NCBI GenBank assembly: GCA_021730285.1
Contig: CP082962.1
Location: forward strand, 682,001 to 746,000
Direction of reading: 5' to 3'
Length of the DNA stretch: 64,000 bases
Origin: Desulfovibrio sp. JY
Lineage (GTDB): Bacteria; Desulfobacterota; Desulfovibrionia; Desulfovibrionales; Desulfovibrionaceae
Each line of letters begins with the position of its first letter. Position 1 is the stretch's first letter. The translations under genes and the position numbers were made by a program. This document shows positions 45,296-53,069 of this stretch, in pieces. The notes under the pieces are model-generated. The model worked only from the letters and a program-made list of their open reading frames with translations. It had not been told where the DNA came from and made no database searches.

Positions 45296-45507
45296 CTGAT
45301 GATTGTGTGTAAGCAGGTTGTTTTTTGCCGCGCAAGACGACGATCAAGCCACGTGACGACTTGGTCCATGGTGGTAACAGGTGTCCGCCCGAGGTACTGG
45401 ACGGGGAATCCTTCTTCCCGAATGAGCTTCCTGATTGTGTTCTCGGAAAGGCCGACCCTGTCTGCAATTACCTTCCATGTGGACAGAATTTCCCCTCCTT
45501 GGCTCAC
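45292..45507 (-). CDS. Helix-turn-helix protein, paralogue of the 36128 gene
   Basis: About 71 residues. ENTIRKLIREEGFPVQY mirrors NTIKALMRDEGFPVQY of the other copy, and both end in a WL.R.LARQ helix. I favour GTG 45507 (AGGGG upstream). A later alignment-based start would need ATT or CTG at the place where the paralogue has ATG. Its stop lies in the IS end, so the gene may have lost its original tail to the insertion. Confidence 0.55.
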   Translation of the reverse strand: MSQGGEILSTWKVIADRVGLSENTIRKLIREEGFPVQYLGRTPVTTMDQVVTWLDRRLARQKTTCLHTIIS

Positions 45508-45511
45508 CAAC

Positions 45512-46018
45512 TCACCCCTTAAATCCCAAATATTCGCAGATGATGTCCCACGCCGCGTCTGCTCCGACGCAAACCTCAGCACGGTAGCCGTGTCCTCTCG
45601 CCGCCTCGATCCATTCTTTTTGCGCATCACTTGCACGGCCTCCTTGCGCCTTCATCTCGACGTACAAGCCATGATAGCCGCCGCATGCCACAGACAAGAA
45701 CAGGTCTGACACCCCAGCTTTCACACCCTCAGCCTTAAGCTCACCAGCCGTTTTCCTGGCTCTTTTCCCCCCGTTCGGGATGGCAAACAGCATTCGAAGC
45801 GCCGGCACGCTCGGGGCCAACGCTTCGGCCCGGGCGATGACAAGGGCCTGCTCCTCATGTTCGGACCGCTTGGCTGGCTTCGTCCTCTTCGTAGCCGTTG
45901 CATGTTTTGCAACAAGTGAGAGAGGGCGCGCGCCGCCCTTGGCCAGTTCCCGATCAAGCCACGGCTTGAGCCCGCCGGCTTCTCGAATCTCTGAGATGTC
46001 AACGCGCGCCCCGGGCAT
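45512..46018 (-). CDS. VRR-NUC nuclease
   Basis: 168 residues. The catalytic pattern GVSDLFLSVACGGYHGLYVE, continued by MKAQGGR and SDAQKEWI, is a VRR-NUC (PD-(D/E)XK) nuclease. The N-terminal third is a basic linker. Phages use such nucleases in replication and recombination. It lies four bases after the MucR-like gene. Confidence 0.85.
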   Translation of the reverse strand: MPGARVDISEIREAGGLKPWLDRELAKGGARPLSLVAKHATATKRTKPAKRSEHEEQALVIARAEALAPSVPALRMLFAIPNGGKRARKTAGELKAEGVKAGVSDLFLSVACGGYHGLYVEMKAQGGRASDAQKEWIEAARGHGYRAEVCVGADAAWDIICEYLGFKG

Positions 46019-46022
46019 ATGA

Positions 46023-46445
46023 CTATTTCGCCTCGGCTTCCGGCTTCTGCCGACGCTCCCACAGCCGCATGTCCTTCATTTTTTTACGGCGCTCCCGCTG
46101 GAGCTCCTTGGAGACCAGGGCCGTGCCCTTCTTGTAGCCGTATTTCTCCCGATATTCCTCGGGCGTGGTGCCATGGGTGGCCAGGTGCTTTTTGGTGATC
46201 ACCTTGAACGACTTGCCGCACTCCAGGCAGGTGACGCTGCGTTCCTTGAGGGCCTTCTTGGGGTCGATGGCGGGCGGCAGCATGCCTTCGTATCCATCGC
46301 CGTTCCCCGTCGTGTGGCCATCGGCTGCGGCTTGGATGCCGGCGGCCACGTTCTTGATCATCGAGGTGATTTCGTCTTCGGTCATCGGCCGGGCGCTCGC
46401 CTGGGCGGTCACGATTTCAACCGCTGCTTTCAGATGGTCTTCCAT
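46023..46445 (-). CDS. MucR/Ros-family zinc-finger regulator
   Basis: 140 residues. CLECGKSFKVITKKHLATHG is the Ros/MucR Cys2His2-type zinc-finger core. A basic C-terminal tail follows. Such proteins regulate transcription or shape DNA. The N-terminal half is acidic helix. In the late/replication operon it may regulate phage genes. Confidence 0.88.
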   Translation of the reverse strand: MEDHLKAAVEIVTAQASARPMTEDEITSMIKNVAAGIQAAADGHTTGNGDGYEGMLPPAIDPKKALKERSVTCLECGKSFKVITKKHLATHGTTPEEYREKYGYKKGTALVSKELQRERRKKMKDMRLWERRQKPEAEAK

Positions 46446-46465
46446 GTGTCGTTCCTCCTGCCGGC

Positions 46466-46657
46466 CTAGGCCGGGTTACTGGTTTGATCGAGATTATCCA
46501 GCCTGACGCATTCCCACGCTCGGCCGGGCCATTTGCATTCGGGAACCTGGGAGAGCTGTTTCGGCTTCTCTGCCTTCCCCTCCCAGTACAACCGGCCACG
46601 GCACACGCCGCCAGTGGCGCAACGGATGCCGGGGTTGTCGTCGCAAGGGCGGGTCAC
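46466..46657 (-). CDS. Small Cys-containing protein
   Basis: 63 residues from GTG 46657, overlapping the TGA of the upstream gene (GTGA). It has four to five Cys (RPCDDNPGIRCATGGVC; VPECKWPGRAWECVRL), probably a small zinc or disulfide protein. Not recognised. Confidence 0.58.
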   Translation of the reverse strand: MTRPCDDNPGIRCATGGVCRGRLYWEGKAEKPKQLSQVPECKWPGRAWECVRLDNLDQTSNPA

Positions 46658-47016
46658 GCCGACACCCTTTTCCCGCGACAAATCTCGTCCAGGATGCGCC
46701 GGACACCGGCGAGGTTTGTCGCAACTTGCTCCTGTAACTCCTCCTCACCGGTGGGAAGTGGGATGCGCTCAGGATCGGCACTCGGAGCGACCTGATCGGC
46801 CACGATCAAATCACGGGTGGTCGGGACAAAATTCGAGCGCCGGCGATGCTCATCAACGGCCGCCAGAAAACGTCGGTTCGTCCATGGGGCGAGGTCCTTA
46901 GCCAAAATATCCGCACACCCGTCAAGTTCGGTCGGCAGGAGCCGCAGATGCGGGGAGAGCCGCATGTTGCATTCCCCCAGTGCGGTGCGGATCATTGCCC
47001 AATCCAGTCTGTTCAT
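46654..47016 (-). CDS. Hypothetical phage protein
   Basis: 120 residues (MNRLDWAMIRTALGECNMRL), helical. It overlaps the C-terminal coding part of the replication-like gene by 95 bp in another frame, which is unusual for the operon. It may be a helicase loader or replication accessory from its place. Not recognised. Confidence 0.55.
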   Translation of the reverse strand: MNRLDWAMIRTALGECNMRLSPHLRLLPTELDGCADILAKDLAPWTNRRFLAAVDEHRRRSNFVPTTRDLIVADQVAPSADPERIPLPTGEEELQEQVATNLAGVRRILDEICRGKRVSA

Positions 47017-47923
47017 GCTGCATCCTCCCTGCTCTCAAGCGCTCTGCCTCCTGGCGGCGTTCGGCATCCTGACATTCCCGGTAGGTCCGTGGCGTGGTCG
47101 GGTCGCGGGAAGGGCTGGCCCGGGCCGTCGGAATGGGGTTCAGCCACTCCCTGTCGATCAAGTAGTTCGAGAGCTTTTTGATCCTCCCGCGTCGCCACTG
47201 ATCGCAATCTTTGCGCTGCTCCAAGTCATCCACGACCCTGGCCAAGGGAAACCCGTGGCGTATGGCCTGATAGGCCTTGTAGGCCGGCACCACGTCCACG
47301 TTTCCTCCGGCCTGCTGGTAAGCCACCGCGAGGTCCTGAAACTCGATGGCGCAATCGTTGAGGCTGGAAATCTCGGTGCCCGGCTGGGCGTCCGGGTCAT
47401 CCTCGGGGGACGGAGGCAAAACAGGCTGCTCTTGCCCCCCTCTGGGGGGTAGGGGGGACACCCTGTTATTTAATTCTTCTCTTCTCTTATCTAATCTAGG
47501 TGTTTCCTGGCGTTGCGTGGCGTTACATGGCGTTACATTATCGCAACTCGCCTTACTTTCTTGCTTTTTCCTTTCACGAAAAGCCTTAACCCGGGAGGCA
47601 CTGTTGTCTTCGCGCTCTCGCTTGGGCTGCCGCTTATCCCAATTGGCGATCCTGTCCCCTTTGGTGAGGTCCTTTGCCGCGAGTGCGAGGAGGATGGCAG
47701 CCGCGCCCCCTTCAGGAAGGTCAAAAGCCGCGTCAGCAGCCTCGCTGTCGAATCCGGCGAATGATCCTCGCGGCTCGCTTGAGCTGGCCCTTTCAAGCAT
47801 CATCGCCCACACAGCCAGCACGTCCGAGACGCGGATGCCCTCGACGTCCTTGGCGGCCTTTTTAGCCACCACCCGAAACTTCGGGTCTGTGCAGGATTCG
47901 TGATACCAGCGGAACCAGTCCAT
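46922..47923 (-). CDS. Replication-organiser-like protein (DUF1376/DnaD-like)
   Basis: 333 residues. The N-terminus (MDWFRWYHESCTDPKFRVVA ... VSDVLAVWAMMLERAS) has the winged-helix pattern of phage replication proteins of the O/DnaD type. A basic linker (RVKAFRERKKQESK) and a helical domain follow. AGGGG lies at good distance before the ATG. Likely initiates or organises phage DNA replication. Confidence 0.62.
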   Translation of the reverse strand: MDWFRWYHESCTDPKFRVVAKKAAKDVEGIRVSDVLAVWAMMLERASSSEPRGSFAGFDSEAADAAFDLPEGGAAAILLALAAKDLTKGDRIANWDKRQPKREREDNSASRVKAFRERKKQESKASCDNVTPCNATQRQETPRLDKRREELNNRVSPLPPRGGQEQPVLPPSPEDDPDAQPGTEISSLNDCAIEFQDLAVAYQQAGGNVDVVPAYKAYQAIRHGFPLARVVDDLEQRKDCDQWRRGRIKKLSNYLIDREWLNPIPTARASPSRDPTTPRTYRECQDAERRQEAERLRAGRMQHEQTGLGNDPHRTGGMQHAALPASAAPADRT

Positions 47924-48130
47924 TTCACGCCCCTACCTGAGCCACGCGCTGAAGTCCTGTGCACGGTGCAGGGAAATCGAAAAGGCTCCCTTGCCGAACG
48001 ACTGAACGCGGCTCCCACACGAAACGCCGTGCCAGCCTGCACTCGACCTTTTTGGGTTCATACTCGCCATCGCCATCTCTTTGCTTCCTCTGAACTTTTC
48101 TTTTGATAAAACGGGATTGCCCCCGCTCCG

Positions 48131-48433
48131 TTATTCGTCGAAATCTTTTACCAACCGAGGATTCTTACGGAATGGCTGCTCTGCGAATCTGAAACCGGAC
48201 CGTAGAGCTTGCGAGGCGTTTGCATCAACTTCGTTGCAAAAACGACGCAACGACTCGAAGGTGGATTTTTTCATGGTGAGGGTGACTCGGACACGCTCTT
48301 CAGCAATCGTTTTGCGACGAAATGAACCGTGCGGCATTTCTATTGTGGCCACATCCTCAATCTCCACTTCGGGAATGATGTCCAAATTTATTGTTTCATC
48401 CTTCTTGCGGGAAAACTTACTAAACAAACCCAT
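48131..48433 (-). CDS. Hypothetical protein with RHH-like helix
   Basis: 100 residues (MGLFSKFSRKKDETINLDII). The C-terminal part (VTLTMKKSTFESLRRFCNEV) resembles a ribbon-helix-helix or coiled helix. GGAGG lies at good distance before the ATG. It starts 15 bp from the opposite gene, so the plus-strand promoter must lie within this gene. Confidence 0.55.
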   Translation of the reverse strand: MGLFSKFSRKKDETINLDIIPEVEIEDVATIEMPHGSFRRKTIAEERVRVTLTMKKSTFESLRRFCNEVDANASQALRSGFRFAEQPFRKNPRLVKDFDE

Positions 48434-48448
48434 AACTACCTCCAGAGG

Positions 48449-48826
48449 ATGACGGTGAAAGAATTAAAAATCCTTCGGTTCGATGATCTTATTGCCGAAA
48501 ACGATCACGAGGTTTTCGTCCAAGCCGAAACACCGCAAGGGTATGTCGGCCTTCGTTTCCCTGTGAGCGCCATGGGTACCATGCATCAGGTGTTGGCCGG
48601 CCTCCAAAGGCTGACCACCCCGCCACCTGGGGTTGTCGTGTCGAAGTTTTTGGATCCTATTTTTGACATAGACCAAGGCGTGGCCTTGCTTCGCTTCGTC
48701 AGCGAATCGGGAAACCATTCCTGCCTCAGTATCGAAGCGACAGCGCTGCCCTCTTTGCAGGATGCTATCCGCCACCTGCCGTGGTCCCGTTGCGACATGC
48801 CGGCCCCGTACGGCTCCGATGCCTGA
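48449..48826 (+). CDS. Hypothetical protein
   Basis: About 125 residues from ATG 48449 or GTG 48455 (AGAGG upstream fits the latter). Alpha/beta, with TPQGYVGLRFPVSAMGTM and a conserved late segment (LSIEATALPSLQDAIRHLPW). The gap to the divergent gene is only 15 bp. Not recognised. Confidence 0.5.
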   Translation: MTVKELKILRFDDLIAENDHEVFVQAETPQGYVGLRFPVSAMGTMHQVLAGLQRLTTPPPGVVVSKFLDPIFDIDQGVALLRFVSESGNHSCLSIEATALPSLQDAIRHLPWSRCDMPAPYGSDA

Positions 48827-49100
48827 CGTGGAGATGCTGCACCTGCACGTGTCGGCGAAAACACGCACGCGGGATAATGCATTGAAGCTCACGCTGCGGG
48901 TTGTCGGCATGGCTTTTGTCATCTGGCGCCGCCGAACATTTCCAGCTGGGACGCCGGTTGTATGGGCCAAGGACGAGATGATCCGCTATGCGCTGTCCCG
49001 GTTCGGCGGGCGATGCGGCATCCAGTGGCGGCAAGCGTTGCCGATGGCAGGGCCGGGAGCTCCAAGCGCGGGGGCTGGGAAGACAACAGGTCCAGAATAA
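48819..49100 (+). CDS. Hypothetical protein
   Basis: About 93 residues starting MPDVEMLHLHVSAKTRTRDN, overlapping the previous stop. Basic, no family recognised. The ribosome-binding site is weak, so this call is moderate. Confidence 0.42.
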   Translation: MPDVEMLHLHVSAKTRTRDNALKLTLRVVGMAFVIWRRRTFPAGTPVVWAKDEMIRYALSRFGGRCGIQWRQALPMAGPGAPSAGAGKTTGPE

Positions 49101-49237
49101 GCGCCCACAGCGCGCAGCCGACATTGGCCGGGGTGTCGAATTGTGCGAAGTTTTTCATAGAGTACTCTTTATTTCCGCCCCTCCCCTCAGTATTGAATCG
49201 GTGCGACTCAAACCCAATCCGAGAGGAGAAGCGAGAT

Positions 49238-49471
49238 ATGAAATCGAACCACATGGAAGTTTTGGCAACATTTGAAGAAACACAATTCGTCGTTCCATTT
49301 AAAGAAGGAAAATTTCCTCTTCCTTTGGCCTTAGATATTTTCTTACGCGATGGATGGAAACTTGTTTCCATGGCTCCCCATACAATTTTACGATCTACTC
49401 TTGATGATGTTGCGCTTCAATTCTCGACGAGTAGTTATTTACTTGTTTTGCGTAAGATTGAACCTGAGTAG
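49238..49471 (+). CDS. Hypothetical small protein
   Basis: 77 residues (MKSNHMEVLATFEETQFVVP), strand-helix pattern of the DUF4177 type (FLRDGWKLVSMAPH), AT-rich. AGGAGA lies before the ATG. It resembles the small gene at 10482 in size and pattern. Confidence 0.6.
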   Translation: MKSNHMEVLATFEETQFVVPFKEGKFPLPLALDIFLRDGWKLVSMAPHTILRSTLDDVALQFSTSSYLLVLRKIEPE

Positions 49472-49592
49472 AAATATCTTCGGAATGGGCCTGCTGCTTT
49501 TCCAGTAGGCCCCGGATGGCTTGAAGCTCGGAGAGAACTTGCTTGAGAACATCGAGGATTTGCCATTCGGGCGCGCGCGTGTCGTTGGGCAT
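49395..49592 (-). CDS. Small coiled-coil protein
   Basis: 65 residues with a heptad pattern (ILDVLKQVLSELQAIRGLLE). AAGGAA lies before the ATG. It overlaps the 3' end of the plus-strand gene by 77 bp in antisense. Not recognised. Confidence 0.52.
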   Translation of the reverse strand: MPNDTRAPEWQILDVLKQVLSELQAIRGLLEKQQAHSEDISTQVQSYAKQVNNYSSRIEAQHHQE

Positions 49593-49609
49593 GATGGCTT
49601 CCTTCGCTG

Positions 49610-49864
49610 TTAGGCCGCGGCTTCATTCATTTGAGCCAGAAATTTGGCTCGGCACGTTTCACAAATGGGTAGGCCGCCAGCCCCGCGCAGGCTCGGCCAG
49701 TGATGGCAGACGGCTTCCTGGTGGCAATACGAGCACGTGTCCGGGTAGCTACTGCCGGGAAGCTCCAGGCAGGGCCGGCAGATGATGAGCGTGTGGACGA
49801 TTCGCACCCCTGGCGGATCGCCGCCGCAGAGGACGCAGTGGCAGGGCAGCGGATGACGAGCCAT
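49610..49864 (-). CDS. Cys-rich zinc-binding protein
   Basis: About 84 residues. It has CHCVLCGGDP, CRPC, CSYCHQEAVCHHW and CETCRAKF, enough ligands for two zinc ions. Its ATG shares a base with the TGA of the Cro-like gene. Part of the leftward operon from the switch. Confidence 0.66.
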   Translation of the reverse strand: MARHPLPCHCVLCGGDPPGVRIVHTLIICRPCLELPGSSYPDTCSYCHQEAVCHHWPSLRGAGGLPICETCRAKFLAQMNEAAA

Positions 49865-50121
49865 CACGCAGCCTCCCCGGGGGGGGCGGAAGATTCGAGA
49901 CGTGTGCAGGAGTCGGGCTTGGGCTTAGCCCGCAATGGTGGGCGGCGGTCCCCGTAGAGGTAAGGCCAGAGCTTTTCGAGAGTGTTGGAATGCACCCCCT
50001 GACGCTTACCTTTCTGGACACGGGTGATGATTTCCACCTTGATCCCTGCGGCCTTGGCGAGGCGGTAAGGGTTCCACCCCGTTTCCTGGAAAAATGTGTT
50101 GAAATCTTGTGCGAGGTTCAT
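49864..50121 (-). CDS. Cro-like HTH repressor
   Basis: 85 residues from ATG 50121. The helix-turn-helix is TGWNPYRLAKAAGIKVEIITRV, written here without its last residues (N-terminal), with a basic C-terminal tail. It starts 79 bp from the CI-like gene and points the other way, the usual layout of Cro and CI. It likely governs the lytic switch. Confidence 0.68.
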   Translation of the reverse strand: MNLAQDFNTFFQETGWNPYRLAKAAGIKVEIITRVQKGKRQGVHSNTLEKLWPYLYGDRRPPLRAKPKPDSCTRLESSAPPGEAA

Positions 50122-50133
50122 AGCCCGATGGTC

Positions 50134-50190
50134 GCCAAACGTAGACAGAAAGTCAAGGCGAGTTTGCCAAAAGACTAGTTGCCAAATGGG
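50134..50190. promoter_or_regulatory. Switch operator: three GCCAAA sites
   Basis: GCCAAACGTAGAC (50134-50146), GCCAAAAGACT (from 50166) and GCCAAATGGG (50181-50190) lie between the divergent Cro-like and CI-like genes. The first matches, over 12 bases, an inverted pair at 53534-53576. They are the likely binding sites of the CI-like repressor. Confidence 0.62.
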
Positions 50191-50199
50191 GACTATAAA

Positions 50200-50856
50200 A
50201 TGTTGATTACCCAAATGGGATTCTACGAAGATTTTATTTTAGGGCTTAAAAGCGTTGTCAGTGAAAGATTTGACAACAAGCCCTCGCGATTGGCGAAGTC
50301 CGCTGGAGCGCATACCAGCACGGTCACGAGAATTATTGACGAGGAACGGTCGACCTGGCTCGAGTCGATCGGGCGGATTGCCGACGCCGCTGGGTTAACC
50401 GTTGTCCCGAGGGAATTAAGTAAAGGGGATGAATATGCCTTCATCCCTCGCGCCTTGGCGCGTCCCGCCGCCGGGGGAGGATCCCTTGAGACCAGCGGTG
50501 AGACCGAAGGGTGTCTTGCATTCCGTCGAGAATGGCTCGGGCGCAGAACTAGGACAAGCCCAGAACGGTTACGAGTTATGGCCGTCGCCGGCGATTCTAT
50601 GAGCCCAACAGTTGAGGATGGAGATATTGTTTTAGTAGATGAAGGAATAGCGGGAGAAGGACCACAAGATGGGCGTGTCTACGTAATTAGAAAAGGTGAA
50701 GAAATTTACATTAAGAGATTTAGACAGGGTGTTGGTGAATTATTGTTTATGGGAGATAACAGGGCAAGAGATTACCAGGATGTAAAAATAAAGGCAGGGG
50801 AAGAGGACGGGTTTGCAATAATAGGACGGGTCTTGTGGGCTGGCAAGGAATTATAA
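50200..50856 (+). CDS. CI/LexA-like prophage repressor, S24 peptidase
   Basis: 218 residues from ATG 50200 (GGGGA upstream). An N-terminal HTH (RLAKSAGAHTSTVTRII) is followed by an Ala-Gly cleavage pair (91-92) and an S24 domain with nucleophile Ser133 in GDSMSP and general base Lys172 in IYIKRF. It keeps lysogeny and cleaves itself when RecA filaments form. Binding sites are likely the GCCAAA elements next to it. The TTG at 50179 is a less likely start. Confidence 0.9.
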   Translation: MLITQMGFYEDFILGLKSVVSERFDNKPSRLAKSAGAHTSTVTRIIDEERSTWLESIGRIADAAGLTVVPRELSKGDEYAFIPRALARPAAGGGSLETSGETEGCLAFRREWLGRRTRTSPERLRVMAVAGDSMSPTVEDGDIVLVDEGIAGEGPQDGRVYVIRKGEEIYIKRFRQGVGELLFMGDNRARDYQDVKIKAGEEDGFAIIGRVLWAGKEL

Positions 50857-50893
50857 ATCAGAACACGAAATTTTATACTGTTGTAAAACTTCT

Positions 50894-51415
50894 ATGAGAA
50901 ATCTTTTTATTGCATTTTGTGCGCTTTTCTTATTTCAGACCAGCTTATTCGCATACGATATAACTCTTCACGATACGTCTGTCAGTGTCTATTTCAGCCC
51001 CAATGGCGGCGCTCAACAGGCCATTGTAGACGCCATAGGGCAGGCCAAGGAGTCTATCAACATCCAGGCCTATAGCTTTACGTCAGCACCCATCGCCAAG
51101 GCCCTGATGGATGCAGCCCGGCGCGGAGTGAAGGTGGAAGCAATTCTGGACAAGAGCCAGCGGGCGGCGACCTACACCGGAGCTACTTTTCTTCGGAACG
51201 AGGGCATCCCAGTTTGGATTGATGCGGCCCACGCCATCGCGCACAATAAGGTCATGGTGATCGACGGAGACAAGGTGGTGACGGGGAGCTTCAACTTTAC
51301 GAAGGCGGCTGAGGAGAAGAACGCGGAAAATCTGCTTATCATCAACGACAAAGGGTTAGCCCGACTCTATATGGAGAATTGGAAGCGGCATCGGGCGCAC
51401 TCAGCCAACTATTAA
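50894..51415 (+). CDS. Secreted phospholipase D-type nuclease (Nuc-like)
   Basis: 173 residues. A signal peptide (FIAFCALFLFQTSLFAYD) precedes a single HKD motif (AHNKVMVIDGDKVVTGSFNF). Size and motif match the Nuc endonuclease of plasmid pKM101, which works as a dimer. Expected location is the periplasm. It is downstream of the repressor in the lysogeny operon, so it is probably expressed from the prophage. It may destroy incoming DNA or serve nutrition. Confidence 0.85.
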   Translation: MRNLFIAFCALFLFQTSLFAYDITLHDTSVSVYFSPNGGAQQAIVDAIGQAKESINIQAYSFTSAPIAKALMDAARRGVKVEAILDKSQRAATYTGATFLRNEGIPVWIDAAHAIAHNKVMVIDGDKVVTGSFNFTKAAEEKNAENLLIINDKGLARLYMENWKRHRAHSANY

Positions 51416-51450
51416 TGATCTGGTGCAAGCTTCAAACTGAAAATACGATC

Positions 51451-51470
51451 AACTACAAATAAAAGTAGGC
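51451..51470 (+). promoter_or_regulatory. Weak lux-box-like element upstream of luxR
   Basis: AACTACAAATAAAAGTAGGC contains inverted CTAC and GTAG. It is only loosely similar to the stronger sites upstream of luxI. Marked as possible. Confidence 0.25.
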
Positions 51471-51492
51471 ATGATTTTGTGGTTAGAAGACC

Positions 51493-52263
51493 ATGCGCCA
51501 TAATAAGTCTAAGTATTTTTCTCAAATCTCCCATAGCGATCTACTTGTATTGCTAGAAATATCGTACGAATGCCTTTATTGTAATTCAGAAAAAGAGTAT
51601 TATAGTATATTCGAAAGGATAAAGGATATCCTCCCCTTCGACCTATCTACCTCTGGACTTGCCGAATTAGACAAAAAAAGTAACGTTATCGCGTACGAAT
51701 TAATAAACATTAACTATCCAGAAGAGTGGCTACTGCTATATAAAGAAAAAAAATTTAGCAGTGTGGATGTGATTGTCAAAAATAATTTCACCACATTTCA
51801 ACCTCAATACTGGGATCACACATACAAAAAAACTCAACCATCACGACAGTTTTTATTGCTAGCATCAGATTTTAACATACACCATGGGTATACATTCGGG
51901 TCAAGACCTTTTGGACCTTGTGACAAGGCAAGTCTTTACTCATTTTCTGGAAATTTTAAAAAATATGATCCTAAAATAGCTCCGATCCTAGAAGCACTAA
52001 TTCCACATCTACATTTAGCATCCTCCCGTCTAATCGAAGCGCATAGAATTCAACACAACAGTAGCATACTAACACCCCGTGAAAAAGAAGTGTTACACTG
52101 GTTAAAGAATGGAAAAAGCACATGGGAAATTTCTGTTATATTAAAAATAAGCGCAGGTACAGTTAACTTTCACATCTATAATATTATGAAAAAGTTGGAT
52201 GTTGTAAATAGAGCACAGGCTGTTGCGGTGGCAACACATCTTGGTGTACTCGATATTGATTGA
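51493..52263 (+). CDS. LuxR-family quorum-sensing regulator with autoinducer-binding domain
   Basis: 256 residues. The autoinducer-binding domain has the conserved pattern YPEEW (Trp79), Tyr83, Asp92 (VDVI where DPV is usual), Trp107 in PQYWD and Gly132 in HHGY. The C-terminal LuxR HTH is LTPREKEVLHWLKNGKS and the following helices. Size is that of AHL receptors such as EsaR. Its 3' end overlaps the convergent luxI gene by 80 bp, an arrangement known for esaR/esaI-type pairs, many of which bind DNA without ligand. AT-rich codons indicate transfer. Its place beside the CI repressor suggests a link between cell density and lysogeny. Confidence 0.9.
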   Translation: MRHNKSKYFSQISHSDLLVLLEISYECLYCNSEKEYYSIFERIKDILPFDLSTSGLAELDKKSNVIAYELININYPEEWLLLYKEKKFSSVDVIVKNNFTTFQPQYWDHTYKKTQPSRQFLLLASDFNIHHGYTFGSRPFGPCDKASLYSFSGNFKKYDPKIAPILEALIPHLHLASSRLIEAHRIQHNSSILTPREKEVLHWLKNGKSTWEISVILKISAGTVNFHIYNIMKKLDVVNRAQAVAVATHLGVLDID

Positions 52264-52924
52264 ACCAAACCATAAAATCAGGACGCTTCCGCTCGTTTGT
52301 ATCTTCAAATTCTCTCCAGTCCATTATCGCTGCAACAGCTATGACTCCGTCTGGCATTCTCGTCGGCTCACCAACGCACTTGCATGGGAAGCCAAACATT
52401 TTTAACAACCTAAAGACCTTGTACTCCACGACCAAGTAAAGATAACGCACGTTTATCTCAACGCACCGTCTATAAACACAGCGGTAAAGTAGCATAGACA
52501 CCCCTACAGATCCTATTGCTGTGTTCACTTTAGTGTCTCGTTCATCCATACTCACACAAAGTCGAGAGACTTCCCTGGTATCGTTCATCTTGCGAAGTTT
52601 ATGCTTCGTCGAAACTAGATTAGAAAAATCCGTGTCTAGCATATAACAAGGCGGCGACACAAGACGAAGATAAGATAAAAGCTTTTCTCCACGAAACACT
52701 CCGAAATGTTCAGCGCCTTTATCATAGGCATCCCGCTCAAGTCTTTGTTTGCTCTGATGAACCCACCCTAATTCCTCAGCGAAAACTTTGTGTCTTAACC
52801 GATATGCGACTTCTATTGCGTCGTCGTGAATAACGTGGGCTTCAATTATCTCTGCAGAGTTAAAATTTACAGTATTATTACCATTCCTCTCCATATGCGT
52901 GGAAATTCTATAATCTATACCCAT
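52184..52924 (-). CDS. LuxI-family acyl-homoserine lactone synthase
   Basis: 246 residues. The invariant LuxI residues are visible: Arg44 and Phe48 (LRHKVF), Trp54 (LGW), Glu63, Asp65 and Asp68 (ERDAYD), Arg87 (YLRLV), Glu118 and Arg121 (REVSRL). It should join an acyl chain from acyl-ACP or CoA to SAM. It is longer than usual (about 200) by a C-terminal extension. AGGAGG lies five bases before the ATG. GNAT-type exosortase-linked acyltransferases share part of this pattern, but the LuxR partner favours AHL synthesis. Confidence 0.85.
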   Translation of the reverse strand: MGIDYRISTHMERNGNNTVNFNSAEIIEAHVIHDDAIEVAYRLRHKVFAEELGWVHQSKQRLERDAYDKGAEHFGVFRGEKLLSYLRLVSPPCYMLDTDFSNLVSTKHKLRKMNDTREVSRLCVSMDERDTKVNTAIGSVGVSMLLYRCVYRRCVEINVRYLYLVVEYKVFRLLKMFGFPCKCVGEPTRMPDGVIAVAAIMDWREFEDTNERKRPDFMVWFNQYRVHQDVLPPQQPVLYLQHPTFS

Positions 52925-52960
52925 GCGCGCCTCCTTGTTTCACACATGGGTAAATGAGGA

Positions 52961-52993
52961 ATTATAAAAATTAACCTGTAAATTCTTCTAGTT
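52961..52993 (-). promoter_or_regulatory. luxI promoter with lux-box-like site 1
   Basis: On the minus strand a consensus TATAAT (52966-52961) lies downstream of a 20-bp element (52974-52993) that begins ACCTGTAA when read on the plus strand. The element covers the -35 region, a position at which a bound regulator would block polymerase. It matches site 2 in 16 of 20 positions. Confidence 0.55.
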
Positions 52994-53069
52994 GCTCGAT
53001 GTAAGATAATACACTATTGTTAAAAATTTTTATTATATGCAATGCCTCGACAAAAAACTACTCTTATCT

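Noticed and set aside
48464-48970. 168-codon minus-strand frame
   Set aside because: Antisense to a better-supported plus-strand gene, with no site at its start.
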